Shown here: positions 17,210-31,824 of the stretch, piece after piece
Layout of the letters: every line of letters starts with the position of its first letter
How positions within the stretch are numbered: the first letter of the stretch is position 1
Notes under the pieces: model-generated
Database searches by the model: none
What the model was told of the DNA's origin: nothing
The model's input: the letters and a program-made list of their open reading frames with translations, nothing else
Program-made: the position numbers and the translations under genes
Origin: Brevundimonas albigilva
Lineage (GTDB): Bacteria; Pseudomonadota; Alphaproteobacteria; Caulobacterales; Caulobacteraceae
Assembly: GCF_023503965.1 (NCBI RefSeq)
Contig: NZ_CP097298.1
Coordinates: 2,125,001-2,189,000 of the forward strand
Direction: 5' to 3'
Length of the DNA: 64,000 bases

Positions 17210-17919
17210 GCGACGGCCGGCAGGTCTTCGGCGCGCGACGCATCGAGATAGCGCGCGGCGGTCGGCTTCAGCTGATCGTCCAGGTCGATCTCCAGCGGAT
17301 TGCCGGTCGGGATCTCGACACCGACGATCTTGTCGTCCGGCACGGCGAACAGCAGCTTGACGATGGCGCGCAGCGAATTGCCGTGCGCGGCGATCAGCAC
17401 GTCCTCGCCCGCCTTCAGGCGCGGCGCGATCTCTTCGTCCCAATAGGGCTTCACCCGGTCCAGGGTGGTCTTCAGGCTTTCGGTGTCCGGGATGGCCTTG
17501 CCGGCGTAGCGGGGGTCGGTGGTGAAGTCGAACTCGCCGCCCGGCGCCAACGGGGGCGGCGGCGTGTCATAGCTGCGCCGCCAGACCTTGACCTGGTCCT
17601 CGCCGTGCTTTTCGGCCGTCTCGGCCTTGTTCAGCCCGGTCAGCCCGCCGTAGTGGCGCTCGTTCAGGCGCCAGTCCTCGATCACGGGAACGTCCTTCAG
17701 GCCGGCGGACTGAAGCGCCAGGGCGCCGGTCCGCTTGGCGCGGGTCAGGACCGATGTGAACATCACCGCCGGCTTGAAACCCGCCTCGGCGATCAGTTCG
17801 CCGCCCCGCCGGGCCTGGGCCTCGCCCTCGGCGGTCAGGTCCACGTCGACCCAGCCGGTGAAGCGGTTTTCGAGGTTCCACTGGCTCTGGCCGTGGCGCA
17901 ACAGGATCAGGCGGGGCAT
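17206..17919 (-). CDS. gpmA: 2,3-bisphosphoglycerate-dependent phosphoglycerate mutase
   Basis: Interconverts 3- and 2-phosphoglycerate in glycolysis. The 237 residues match the family length. The phosphohistidine motif LLRHGQSQWN is at the N-terminus, the catalytic ERHYGGLTGLNK is in the middle, and the second His is in AAHGNSLRAIVK; GNPLEIDLD is near the end. All catalytic residues are present. Transcribed leftward, followed by the overlapping RibD-like gene. Confidence 0.96.
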   Translation of the reverse strand: MPRLILLRHGQSQWNLENRFTGWVDVDLTAEGEAQARRGGELIAEAGFKPAVMFTSVLTRAKRTGALALQSAGLKDVPVIEDWRLNERHYGGLTGLNKAETAEKHGEDQVKVWRRSYDTPPPPLAPGGEFDFTTDPRYAGKAIPDTESLKTTLDRVKPYWDEEIAPRLKAGEDVLIAAHGNSLRAIVKLLFAVPDDKIVGVEIPTGNPLEIDLDDQLKPTAARYLDASRAEDLPAVA

Positions 17920-18061
17920 GGGCGTCTCCGGGAGGCGGTCCGTCGGGCGTAGGACGCCGTCACGAACCGGTCAAGTTTTCGCCGGGCGACGCGGCGACCG
18001 GAGCCATATCGTCCTCCGTGCGTTGTTGCAGCTTCACCGGGGCCGCCGCTATACCTTCGCC

Positions 18062-18139
18062 ATGTCCGACCGCCTGTTCTTCGCGCTGGCCCTGACCGGC
18101 GTCGTCCTGATGGTCGCCCTGGCGCTGGTCTGGCCCTAA
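18062..18139 (+). CDS. possible 25-residue single-helix membrane protein
   Basis: ATG 18062 opens MSDRLFFALALTGVVLMVALALVWP: a short charged start and one membrane helix with no tail, ending 37 nt before the phosphomannomutase start and in the same direction. The composition looks selected rather than random, but no family is recognised. Confidence 0.4.
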   Translation: MSDRLFFALALTGVVLMVALALVWP

Positions 18140-18176
18140 GGCCCGGTCGCCCCGCCGTTCTTTCCCAAGGATTCCC

Positions 18177-19678
18177 ATGCTGAAGCCCCGCCAGGACCTG
18201 AAGCCGAACACGGCCGCCTATGAGACGCAGGCGCTGGTCAAGCCGACCGGCTTTCGGGAATACGACGCCCGCTGGATCCTGGAGAAGGAGATCAACCTGC
18301 TGGGCGTCCAGGCGCTGGGTCTGGGCCTGGCGACCTATGTCCACGAGATCGGCGTCAGGCCCAAGATCGTCACCGGCCACGACTTCCGGGGCTATAGCCT
18401 CAGCGTCAAGCAGGCGCTGATCCTGGGCCTGCTGGAAGGCGGCATGGAGGTGCTGGACGTGGGCCTGGCCCTGTCGCCGATGGCCTATTTCGGCCAGTTC
18501 GAACTGGACGCCCCGTGCGTGGCCATGGTCACCGCCAGCCACAACGAGAACGGCTGGACCGGCGTGAAGATGGGCGCCAATCCGCCCCTGACCTTCGGGC
18601 CGGACGAGATCGGCCGCCTGAAGGAGATCGTGCTGAACGGCCAGGGCGTGGCCCGCGACGGCGGCAAGCTGGTGCGGGTCGAGGACTTCCGCGAAAAATA
18701 CATCGCCGATGTCGCCTCCAAGGTTCAGGTCAAGCGGCCGCTGAAGGTGGTCTGCGCCTGCGGCAACGGCACCGCCGGCGCCTTCGCCCCCGACGCCCTG
18801 CGGCGCATGGGCGTGGAGGTGATCGAGATGGACACCGACCTGGACTTCACCTTCCCCAAGTACAATCCCAACCCCGAGGACCACGCCATGCTGGTGCAGA
18901 TGGCCCAGCGGGTGAAGGAGACGGGCGCCGACCTGGCCCTGGGCTTCGACGGCGACGGCGACCGCTGCGGCGTGGTGGACGACACGGGCGAGGAAATCTT
19001 CGCCGACAAGATCGGCCTGATGCTGGCCCGCGACCTGTCGGCCATCCATCCGAACAGCACCTTCGTCGTCCCGATGTGAAGTCGACGGGCCTGTACAAGA
19101 CCGACGAGGTCCTGAAGGCCAATGGGGCGGAGACCGTCTATTGGAAGACGGGGCACAGCTACATCAAGCGCAAGACCGCCGAGATCGGCGCCCTGGCCGG
19201 GTTCGAGAAGTCGGGCCACTTCTTCATGGCCGGCGAACTGGGCCACGGCTACGACGACGGCCTGGTCGCGGCCGGCGCCGTCCTGGCCATGCTGGACCGC
19301 AATCCGGGCAAGACGCTGTCGGAGCTGAAGGCGGCCCTGCCGGACGCCTGGACCAGCCTGACCATGAGCCCGCACTGCGACGACGAGCTGAAGTACGAAG
19401 TGCTGGAGCGGATCGTGAAGGAATATTCCGACCTGGCCGAGGCCGGGGGGGAAATCCTGGGCCGCAAGATCGTCGAGGCCATCACCGTCAACGGCGTTCG
19501 GGTGCACCTGGAGGACGGATCGTGGGTGCTGGTCCGCGCCTCGTCCAACAAGCCCGAACTGGTCGTGGTGGTCGAGAGCATGCGGTCCGAGGACGACATG
19601 CGCGACCTGTTCAGGAAGGAGGTCAAGCCGCGCCTGGCCGCCTATCCCGAGATCGGCGCCTTCAACCAGGAAATCTGA
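18177..19678 (+). CDS. phosphomannomutase/phosphoglucomutase (frameshifted)
   Basis: Alpha-D-phosphohexomutase converting hexose 6- and 1-phosphates for surface polysaccharide precursors. Signatures: FREYDARWILEKEINLLG, catalytic serine loop TASHNENGWTGVKMG, magnesium loop GFDGDGDRCGVVDD, sugar loop KSGHFFMAGELGHGYDDG, and the C-terminal phosphate loop with RASSNKPELVVV. A stop appears after STFVVP at 19077, while the rest continues in the next frame. Adding one C to the C3 run 19070-19072 restores VVPDVKSTGLYKTD and gives 500 residues. Otherwise intact, so the stop is most likely a sequencing error. Confidence 0.9.
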
Positions 19679-19697
19679 CGGGTCGGGCATGGCGGGG

Positions 19698-19726
19698 CGC
19701 CTCCGCCGTTCCGGGCGGAGTTTGGA
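19698..19726 (+). terminator. probable terminator after phosphomannomutase
   Basis: Hairpin CTCCGCC-GTTCC-GGGCGGAG followed by TTT, 20 nt past the stop. A second G/C-rich hairpin follows near 19735-19760. Confidence 0.5.
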
Positions 19727-20200
19727 GGGCCGGGCGGAGCGCCGGGCCTTCGCCCGGAGGTCTGTGATGTGAGTACCGTTTCGACGAAGTTCGACGCTCC
19801 GCGCGGAGGATTGACCTGCAAGCTCGGGGCGCCGAGTGGTGGCGGTCTTATCGCCTAACCCCATAAGCCTGCGGCGGGCCGGCGGCTCCTGCGAGAACCG
19901 TCCGGGTGCGGCCGAGTATCCCCCTCGACCCTCCGCCTCGCGCGTCCGGTGCGCCGGCCGGCGAGGCGGCGCGGGCCGTTCCAGACCCGCCCCCGCTTCC
20001 TCCGCTCCCGCCGCCGCAAGGTCGCAGGCCTTACGAGCCCTCCGGTGCGACGGGACGAGGAAAGCATGGCACGGTTTCCAGCTCAGGCGGGCTGGGGGGC
20101 GCGAGAATCAGGCAAGCCGTTGGAATCGTTGCGGTCGAGGCAGCGTCACTTGGAGAGTTGGCGGGTTCCGACCTCGCATTCCCGCCGTCCTCCACACCCG

Positions 20201-20304
20201 TCATCCTCGGGCTTGACCCGGGGATCGGAGGTTCAGCCGCAGGTGCGAAGACAGCGACGTACGGCCCGATCCACGCCCGATCCTCGGGTCAAGCCCGAGG
20301 ATGA
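20201..20304. repeat. inverted pair of palindromic intergenic repeats, family 1
   Basis: Left arm 20201-20227 and right arm 20278-20304 are inverted copies matching at 26 of 27 positions, 50 bp apart. Each arm is itself a hairpin, CCTCGGG-CTTGA-CCCGAGG in the right arm. The form is typical of REP-like mobile intergenic palindromes in alphaproteobacteria. Confidence 0.85.
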
Positions 20305-20346
20305 TGGGAGAGGGAGGCAGGACGGGGACGGGAGAGGGCGTTCAGG

Positions 20347-21672
20347 TCAGTGGATGGCTTCGCCGTGCTGGGTGTAGTCCAGGCCCTCGATCTCCTGCTC
20401 TTTGGTCACGCGCAGGCCGGTGGTCAGGCGGCAGATGGTCAGCACCAGATAGGCGCCGGCGGCGCTCCAGGCGATGACGCCGAGCAGGCCCACGGCCTGC
20501 TTCCACACCGTGGCGCCCTCGGCCAGCGGATTGACGGCGGTGGTGGCGAACAGGCCGGTCAGCAGGGCGCCGACGATCCCGCCGATCCCGTGCACGCCGA
20601 AGGCGTCCAGGCTGTCGTCGTATTTCAAGGCGCGCTTCAGCCACACCGCCCCGGCGTAGCAGGCCGGGCCGGCGATCAGCCCGATGAAGAAGGCGCCCTT
20701 GGGGTCGACGAAGCCGGCGGCGGGGGTGATGGCGACCAGACCGCCGACGATGCCCGACAGCAGGCCCAGCAAGGTCGGGCGCTTGCGCTCGATCCATTCC
20801 ACCACCATCCAGCCGATCGCGGCGCTGGCGGCGGCCAAGAGGGTGTTGAAGGCGGCGGCGGCGGCCAGGGCGTCGGCGGCCCCGGCGGACCCCGCGTTGA
20901 AACCGATCCAGCCGACCAGCAGCAGGCCCGTGCCGATGGCGCTGTAGGCCAGGTTGGCCGGCGCCATGTTGTCGCGCCCGAAGCCGTGCCGCGGCCCCAG
21001 CGCCAGGGCGCAGACCAGGCCCGTGACCCCGGCGTTGACGTGGACAACCGCCCCGCCGGCGAAGTCCAGCACGCCCAGCGACCCGATCCAGCCGCCGCCC
21101 CAGACCTGGTGGCAGATCGGCGCATAGACGATCAGGTGCCACAGGGCGAAGAACAGGACGCTGGCCGAGAACTTCATCCGTTCGGCGAAGGCGCCGGCGA
21201 TCAGGGCCGGGGTGATGATGGCGAAGGTCATCTGGAAACTGACGAACAGCAGTTCGGGCAGGCCGGGCAGCAGGCCATGCGCCGTCCGCATCGTCACGCC
21301 GTTCAGGAAGGCCGCCTGCAGGCCGCCGACGAAGCCGTCCACGGCCGCCGGTCCGGCGCCGAACGACAGGCTGTAGCCCGCGATGAACCACAGCACGCTG
21401 ACCACGGCGAAGGCGGCGGCGGACTGGGCGATGACGCTGATGATGTTCTTCTTCCTGACCATGCCGCCGTAGAACAGGGCCAGGCCCGGCAGGGTCATCA
21501 TCAGGACCAGGGCGGTGGCGGTCAGGATCCAGGCCGTGGCCGCCCCGTCGATCTGGAGCGGCGCCTGGTGGGCCAGAAGGGCGTCCTGGGCCAGGGTTTG
21601 AGCCAGGGCCGGACAGGCCAGGGACGCCGCCCCGGCGGCGGTTGCGGCGGCGAGGGCGACGTGTCGTTTCAT
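20347..21672 (-). CDS. amtB: ammonium transporter
   Basis: A 441-residue inner-membrane channel for ammonium. A signal-like N-terminus ending near ALAQ is followed by 11 hydrophobic helices. Family marks: LPGLALFYGGMVRKKN, first pore His in VVHVNAGVTG, second pore His in DAFGVHGIGG. All pore landmarks are present. It lies 32 nt downstream of gltB in the same direction, suggesting joint nitrogen control. The usual glnK partner is not seen next to it. Confidence 0.95.
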   Translation of the reverse strand: MKRHVALAAATAAGAASLACPALAQTLAQDALLAHQAPLQIDGAATAWILTATALVLMMTLPGLALFYGGMVRKKNIISVIAQSAAAFAVVSVLWFIAGYSLSFGAGPAAVDGFVGGLQAAFLNGVTMRTAHGLLPGLPELLFVSFQMTFAIITPALIAGAFAERMKFSASVLFFALWHLIVYAPICHQVWGGGWIGSLGVLDFAGGAVVHVNAGVTGLVCALALGPRHGFGRDNMAPANLAYSAIGTGLLLVGWIGFNAGSAGAADALAAAAAFNTLLAAASAAIGWMVVEWIERKRPTLLGLLSGIVGGLVAITPAAGFVDPKGAFFIGLIAGPACYAGAVWLKRALKYDDSLDAFGVHGIGGIVGALLTGLFATTAVNPLAEGATVWKQAVGLLGVIAWSAAGAYLVLTICRLTTGLRVTKEQEIEGLDYTQHGEAIH

Positions 21673-21704
21673 CGGCGTGAACCCTGGGGAGAGAGCGAAG
21701 GCGG

Positions 21705-26214
<4,510 letters not shown>

Positions 26215-26230
26215 GCGTTCACCCAACCCC

Positions 26231-26363
26231 TCCGCTCATCCCGGCAAAAGCCGGGATCCAGTGCTTTCGCAAGGCACGGGCGGCAGGGATGAAAATCGTG
26301 GATTCGATTGCTCCGCCGGAGCGCCCAAAGGTCTGGGTCCCGGCTTTCGCCGGGATGAGCGGA
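26231..26363. repeat. inverted pair of palindromic repeats, family 2, between gltD and gltB
   Basis: Arms 26231-26261 and 26333-26363 are inverted copies with 29 of 31 positions identical. Each arm forms a CCCGGC-loop-GCCGGG hairpin. Together they fill most of the 162-bp gltD-gltB spacer. The hairpins could uncouple expression of the two subunits or stabilise the upstream mRNA; this is inference. Confidence 0.85.
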
Positions 26364-26376
26364 AATTGGATATCGC

Positions 26377-27807
26377 TCATGCCGCGACCCCTTCGGCGCC
26401 AGCCTTCAGGTAACGATCGATCTCGGCGGCGGCGTCCTGTCCTTCGCGCACCGCCCACACGACCAGCGAGGCCCCGCGCACCGCGTCGCCGGCGGCGAAC
26501 ACGCCGGGCAGGCTGGTGGCGAAGCTGACGGCGCCGACCTTGATCGTGCCGTCGTCGCGCAGCTTGAGGTCGGGCTCGTGCGCCGCGAAGGGCTCGGGCT
26601 GGAAGCCCAGGGCCTCGATGACGATGTCGGCGGGAATGTCGAAATCCGAGCCGGGGACTGGCGCGATGTTGCGCCGCTCGCCCGGCGCGGCCTCGGTCAG
26701 TGCCATGCGCTGGGCGCGCACGCCGGTCACGGCGTCGCCCTGGGACAGCAGCGCCTTGGGCGCGGCCAGCCATTCGAAGACGACGCCTTCCTCCTCGGCG
26801 TTCTGCACCTCGCGCGCCGAACCGGGCATGTTGTCCCGGTCGCGGCGATAGACGCAGGTGACGCTGCGGGCGCCCTGGCGGACGGCGGTGCGGACGCAGT
26901 CCATCGCCGTGTCGCCGCCGCCGATCACCACGACGCGCTTGTCGCGCGCCTCGTGCCAGCCGTCCTGTTCGGCGTCGCCCAGGTCGCGGCGGTTCTGGTG
27001 CGTCAGGTACTGCAGCGCCTCCACGGTCGAGTCCGGGCCCCGGCCCGGGGCCGACAGGATGCGCGGCTGATAGACGCCCATGGCCAGCAGCACGGCGTCG
27101 TGGCGGTCGCGCAGTTCGCTCAGGGTCACGTCCTTGCCGACCTCGCAGCCCAGGACGAATTCGACCCCGCCCTCGGCCAGGCGGTCGACGCGACGCTGGA
27201 CGACGTGCTTCTCCAGCTTGAAGCCGGGGATGCCGTAGATCAGCAGGCCGCCCGCCCGGTCGTGCCGGTCATAGACGGTGACCTGATAGCCTTCGCAGCG
27301 CAGCCGGTCGGCCGCCGCCAGGCCCGCCGGGCCGGCGCCGATCACGCCGACGCTCTCGCCGCGTTCGGCCAGGGGGCGGATCGGTTCGACCCAGCCGTTC
27401 CGCCACGCCTGTTCGGCGATCCAGGCTTCGACCGAGCCGATGGTGACGGCTTCCCAGCCGGACTGGTTCAGGGTGCAGCCGCCTTCGCACAGCCGGTCCT
27501 GCGGACAGATGCGGCCGCAGATTTCAGGCATGGTCGAGGTCTGGGACGACACGCGCCAGGCCTCGCGCACCTCGTTCTCGGCCGACAGGCGCAGCCAGTC
27601 GGGGATGTTGTTCTGAAGCGGGCAGGCGTTCTGGCAGAACGGCACGCCGCAGTCGGTGCAGCGCGACGCCTGTTTCTCGGCCGTCTCGGTGGACGGGGGC
27701 AGGGTGATCTCGCCGAAACCGCGCGCGCGCAGTTCGGCGGAGGCCTTCGAGAGGCGGCGCGGCTCTACGACGAAAGTCCCGCCTGGCGTTATGGTCTTGT
27801 GTGTCAC
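26377..27807 (-). CDS. gltD: glutamate synthase small subunit (NADPH)
   Basis: Supplies electrons from NADPH to GltB. Two 4Fe-4S motifs are seen at the N-terminus: CTDCGVPFCQNACP and CGRICPQDRLCEGGC. Then come the FAD-binding VGVIGAGPAGLAAADRL, the NADPH-binding VVVIGGGDTAMDCVRTA and the C-terminal FAD part GVFAAGDAVRGASLVV. All cofactor motifs are intact. The start is uncertain: GTG 27807 gives 476 residues, close to the family norm; the frame is open further upstream into AT-rich sequence that looks like promoter. Lies upstream of gltB. Confidence 0.93.
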   Translation of the reverse strand: MTHKTITPGGTFVVEPRRLSKASAELRARGFGEITLPPSTETAEKQASRCTDCGVPFCQNACPLQNNIPDWLRLSAENEVREAWRVSSQTSTMPEICGRICPQDRLCEGGCTLNQSGWEAVTIGSVEAWIAEQAWRNGWVEPIRPLAERGESVGVIGAGPAGLAAADRLRCEGYQVTVYDRHDRAGGLLIYGIPGFKLEKHVVQRRVDRLAEGGVEFVLGCEVGKDVTLSELRDRHDAVLLAMGVYQPRILSAPGRGPDSTVEALQYLTHQNRRDLGDAEQDGWHEARDKRVVVIGGGDTAMDCVRTAVRQGARSVTCVYRRDRDNMPGSAREVQNAEEEGVVFEWLAAPKALLSQGDAVTGVRAQRMALTEAAPGERRNIAPVPGSDFDIPADIVIEALGFQPEPFAAHEPDLKLRDDGTIKVGAVSFATSLPGVFAAGDAVRGASLVVWAVREGQDAAAEIDRYLKAGAEGVAA

Positions 27808-28045
27808 GGCGTCGCATATGCCGCAAACGAGACATTCAAGGCAAATAATATTGGCGTAACCGGCGTTATCGTCCGTAAAAAGAAATAATATTTCAAAGGC
27901 TGCGTTTGAGGCATCAAAAGATGCTGACGGGGCGGTGTGCAGCGCAACAGAGTTTTTGGTTCCCGCCTGCGACAATCTGGAACTCCCTATGGCAGCGAGC
28001 GTTGCCGTTCCTTGATCAGCAGTTTCAGGGGGCTCTCATGCCACG
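27808..28045. promoter_or_regulatory. AT-rich divergent gltD / gcd promoter region
   Basis: A 238-bp divergent spacer much richer in A/T than its flanks, with a perfect small hairpin GCATC-AAAA-GATGC at 27911-27924. A sigma-54 like TGGC...TTGC element near 27990 has the wrong spacing by one base, so it is not claimed. Confidence 0.45.
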
Positions 28046-30465
28046 ATGGACAACGCCAACCGGTCTGGGGGCTGGCTGACGCTGCTTCTCGGCGTCTTGC
28101 TCGCCGTGATCGGCCTGATCCTGACCGTCGGCGGAGTGCAGCTCGCGACCCTGGGCGGCTCCTGGTACTATCTGATCGCGGGCCTGGCGCTGATCGCGTC
28201 GGGCGTGCTGCTGATCCTGCGCGACGTGCGCGGGGCGTGGATCTACGGCGCGACCTTCCTGGCGACGCTGATCTGGGCCTTCTGGGAAAAGGGTCTGAAC
28301 GGCTGGGCCCTGGTGCCGCGCCTGGTCGGGCCGCTGGTGCTGATGTTCCTGGTCATCGCGACCCTGCCGGCGCTGCGTCGCGGCGCGGGCCGGCTGGCGG
28401 CCGGATCGGCGGCGGGCCTGGCGGTGCTGACCCTGATCTTCGGCGTCGTGATCGCCCAGGCCAACAAGGCCCAGGTGGACCATCCGGTGCCGGGCGCGCG
28501 CGGCGCCTACAACGATCCCGCCCTGCTGAAGACGGGCGCGGACTGGCCCGCCTGGGGCGGCACCGACAGCGCCCAGCGCTACACCCCGCTGACCCAGATC
28601 AACAAGGACAACGTCGGCCGGCTTGAGCGCGCCTGGACCTTCCGCACCGGCGACCTGCCGGGCGAGCGATGGGGGGCGGAGACCACGCCGCTGAAGGTCG
28701 GCGACACCGTCTATCTGTGCTCGGCCCGCAACAAGCTGTTCGCCCTGGACGCCAATACGGGCCAGCAGAAGTGGACCTATGATCCCCAGGTCGCCGACGA
28801 CCAGATCCCCTACACCGCCGCCTGCCGCGGCGTGGCCTATCACGCCCGGGCGAACGCCAATCCGGCCGAACCCTGCGCCATCAAGATCATCGAAGGCACG
28901 CTGGACGGGCGGATCATCGCCGTGGACGCCCGCACGGGCCGTCCGTGCCCGGCCTTCGGCCAGAACGGCGCCGTCAGCATCAAGGTCGGCATGGGCGATC
29001 CCTATCCGGGCATGGTGTCGATCACCTCGGCGCCCGTCATCGTGCGCGGCGTCATCGTCACGGGCCACCAGGTGCTGGACGGCCAGAAGCGGTGGAACGC
29101 CTCGGGCGTGATCCAGGGCTTCGACGTGGAGACGGGCGAGCTGCGCTTCGCCTGGGACATGATGCGGCCCGACCGCAACGGCCTGCCGCCGGAGGGCGAG
29201 ACCTATACGCCGGGCACGCCCAACATGTGGACGACCGCCTCGGTCGATGAAAACCTGGGCCTGGTCTATCTGCCGATGGGCAACTCCGCGGCCGACTACT
29301 GGTCCAGTTCGCGCCGCCCGCTGGAGAAGCAGTATTCGACCTCGATCGTCGCGCTGGACGTGACGACCGGAAAGCCGCGGTGGCACTATCAGACCGTCCA
29401 CAACGACGTGTGGGACTTCGACCACGGCTCGCAGGCGACGCTGATCGACTTCCCCACGGCGGCGGGCGTGGTCCCGGCGCTGCTGGTGCCGACCAAGCAG
29501 GGCGACATGTACGTCTTCAACCGCGCCAACGGCCAGTTGCTGCACCGCGTGGAGGAACGGCCCGTGCCGACGACCGGCGGGACCGAACAGGGCCAGCGCT
29601 CGCCGACCCAGCCCTTCTCGCTGTTCGCCACCCTGAGGAAGCCGAACCTGGTCGAGGCCGACATGTGGGGCATGTCCCCGATCGACCAGATGTTCTGCCG
29701 CATCAACTTCAAGAAGGCGAACTATCAAGGCTATTACACCCCGCCCTCGACCAACCACTACATCAACTATCCGGGCTATAACGGCGGCTCGGACTGGGGC
29801 GGCGTGGCGGTCGATCCGGTGCGCGGCGTGATCGTGGCCAACTACAACGACATGCCCAACTACAACCGGCTGGTGCCGCGCGCCGAGGCCAACGAGAAGG
29901 GCTGGTTCCCGCGCGACGACCCGCGCTACATCGCCCAGCAGAAGCAGGCGGCCGAACGCGGCGGCAGCCTGTCCAAGGGCGAAGGCGCCGGCGACCCGCA
30001 GATCGGCGTGCCCTACGCCATCGACGTCAACGCCGGCTGGCGCGTGAAGTGGACGGGCCTGCTGTGCAAGGGCCCCCCTATGGCGGCATCACCGCCATCG
30101 ACATGCGGACCGGCCAGACCCTGTGGGACCGTCCGTTCGGCACGGCGCGCAAGAACGGCCCGTGGGGCATCCCCTCGATGCTGCCGCTGGAGATCGGCAC
30201 CCCCAACAACGGCGGCGCCGTGGTGACGGCCAGCGGCCTGATCTTCATCGCCGCGGCCACCGACGACCTGATCCGCGCCATCGACATCGAGACCGGCAAG
30301 ACCGTCTGGTCCGACGTCCTGCCCGCGGGCGGCCAGGCCAATCCGATGATCTATGAGCAGAACGGCCGCGAATACCTGGTCATCATGGCGGGCGGCCACC
30401 ACTTCATGGAGACGCCGGAAGGCGACTATGTGATCGCCTATGCTCTGCCCGAAGGTAGAGCCTAG
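28046..30465 (+). CDS. gcd: membrane-bound PQQ-dependent glucose/quinate dehydrogenase (frameshifted)
   Basis: Periplasmic oxidation of glucose or related polyols, passing electrons to ubiquinone. Four to five N-terminal membrane helices (residues 1-140) are followed by a PQQ propeller domain with SAQRYTPLTQINKDNVGRLE, CRGVAYH, MGNSAADYWSSSRRPLEKQYS and DVWDFDHGSQ. The frame breaks at the C6 run 30073-30078; seven Cs restore LLCKGPPYGGITAID and give 806 residues, normal for this family. No pqq synthesis genes are in the window. The substrate (glucose versus quinate/shikimate) cannot be decided. Confidence 0.92.
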
Positions 30466-30524
30466 GCTCTCCTATGGGCCTATCGCGCTTGGCGCGGCTT
30501 GAGGCCCGGATGAGGTAGACGGCG

Positions 30525-30557
30525 AGGAGCCGGAGGCGGAGACGTCTCCGGCTTCCT
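30525..30557. terminator. bidirectional hairpin between gcd and proA
   Basis: Stem AGCCGGAG/CTCCGGCT with a 10-base loop between convergent gcd and proA. A 14-base perfect palindrome AGAGCCTAGGCTCT also spans the gcd stop at 30457-30470. Confidence 0.5.
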
Positions 30558-30561
30558 GCTG

Positions 30562-31824
30562 TCACGGCCTGATCTGGCCCTGGCCGCGGACGACGTATTT
30601 ATAGGTCGTCAGCTGCTCGGCGCCGACGGGGCCGCGGGCGTGCAGGCGGTTGGTCGAGATGCCGATCTCTCCGCCGAATCCGAACTCGCCGCCGTCGGCG
30701 AACTGGGTCGAGGCGTTGACCAGGACGATGGCGCTGTCGACCTGGGCGGCGAACCGCTCGGCCGCCTCGGGGTCGGCGGTGACGATGGCCTCGGTGTGGC
30801 CCGAGCCGTAGCGGGCGATGTGGTCGGTCGCGGCGTCCAGGTCGTCGACCACCCGCACGGCCAGGATCGGGGCCAGATATTCGGTGGTCCAGTCCGCCTC
30901 GGTCGCGGGCGTCATCTCGGGCACCAGGGCGCGGGCGGCCTCGTCGCCGCGCAGTTCGCAGCCGGCGGCGATCAGGTCGGCGGCCACGGCCGGCAGCAGG
31001 CTTTCGGCCGCGGCGCGATCCACCAGCAGGGTCTCGGTGGCGCCGCAGACCGAGGTGCGCCGCATCTTGGCGTTGACCGCGATGGCGCGCGCCGCGTCGG
31101 GATCGGCGGCCCGGTGCAGATAGGTGTGGTTCAGCCCCTCCAGGTGGCTGAGCACGGCGGTGCGCGCCTCGGCCTGGACGCGGGCGACCAGGCTCTTGCC
31201 GCCGCGCGGGACGATGACGTCGATGGCTCCGTCCAGACCGGCCAGCATCAGGCCCACGGCCGCCCGGTCGGGGGTGTCGACCAGCTGGACGGCGTCGGCG
31301 GGCAGGCCCGCTTCGGACAGGGCCTCGGCGACGACCCCGGCGATGGCCAGGGACGATTGCAGGCAGTCCGAACCGCAGCGCAGGATGGCGGCGTTGCCCG
31401 AACGGATGCACAGGGCGGCGGCGTCGGCGGTGACGTTGGGCCGGCTTTCGTAGATGACGCCCAGCACGCCGATGGGGGTGCGGACGCGGGCGATGTCCAG
31501 GCCGTTGGCGGGGGTCCAGCGCTCGGTCTCGACGCCCAGGGGGTCGGGCACGGCGGCGATGACGGCGACAGCCTCGACCATGCCGGCGACGCGGGCCGGC
31601 GTCAGGGTCAGACGGTCCAGCAGGGCCTCGCTCATGCCGTTGGCGCGGGCGGCCTCGACGTCGCGGGCGTTGGCGGCCAGCAGGTCGTCCTGGGCGGCGC
31701 CCAGCTTTTCGGACAGCAGGGTCAAGGCGCGGGTGCGCGCGTCGGCCGGGGCCTGGCGCAGGGCCGAGGCGGCGGCGCGGGCCCGGCGGCCCAGGTCCGT
31801 CATGGCGGTCGTCAGGTCGGTCAT
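30562..31824 (-). CDS. proA: gamma-glutamyl phosphate reductase
   Basis: Second enzyme of proline synthesis, reducing gamma-glutamyl phosphate with NADPH. A 420-residue protein with the family patterns [22 protein letters not shown], catalytic Cys in [15 protein letters not shown], and the terminal [21 protein letters not shown] 31824 overlaps the proB stop (ATGA), so translation is coupled. Complete and unremarkable. Confidence 0.97.
   Translation of the reverse strand: MTDLTTAMTDLGRRARAAASALRQAPADARTRALTLLSEKLGAAQDDLLAANARDVEAARANGMSEALLDRLTLTPARVAGMVEAVAVIAAVPDPLGVETERWTPANGLDIARVRTPIGVLGVIYESRPNVTADAAALCIRSGNAAILRCGSDCLQSSLAIAGVVAEALSEAGLPADAVQLVDTPDRAAVGLMLAGLDGAIDVIVPRGGKSLVARVQAEARTAVLSHLEGLNHTYLHRAADPDAARAIAVNAKMRRTSVCGATETLLVDRAAAESLLPAVAADLIAAGCELRGDEAARALVPEMTPATEADWTTEYLAPILAVRVVDDLDAATDHIARYGSGHTEAIVTADPEAAERFAAQVDSAIVLVNASTQFADGGEFGFGGEIGISTNRLHARGPVGAEQLTTYKYVVRGQGQIRP

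Larger units (their letters stand above)
19679..20346. other. 668-bp intergenic region without recognised gene
   Basis: Lies between the phosphomannomutase and amtB stops (convergent). It holds G/C-rich hairpins at the left and a paired palindromic repeat at the right (20201-20304). I looked for RNase P, tmRNA and SRP RNA signatures on both strands and found none. Short open frames here are not convincing. Confidence 0.6.

Noticed and set aside
19679..20200. Possible RNase P, tmRNA or SRP RNA between phosphomannomutase and amtB
   Set aside because: None of the conserved cores was found on either strand.
27985..28005. Sigma-54 promoter (TGGC...TTGC) upstream of gcd
   Set aside because: Spacing between GG and GC is one base too long.
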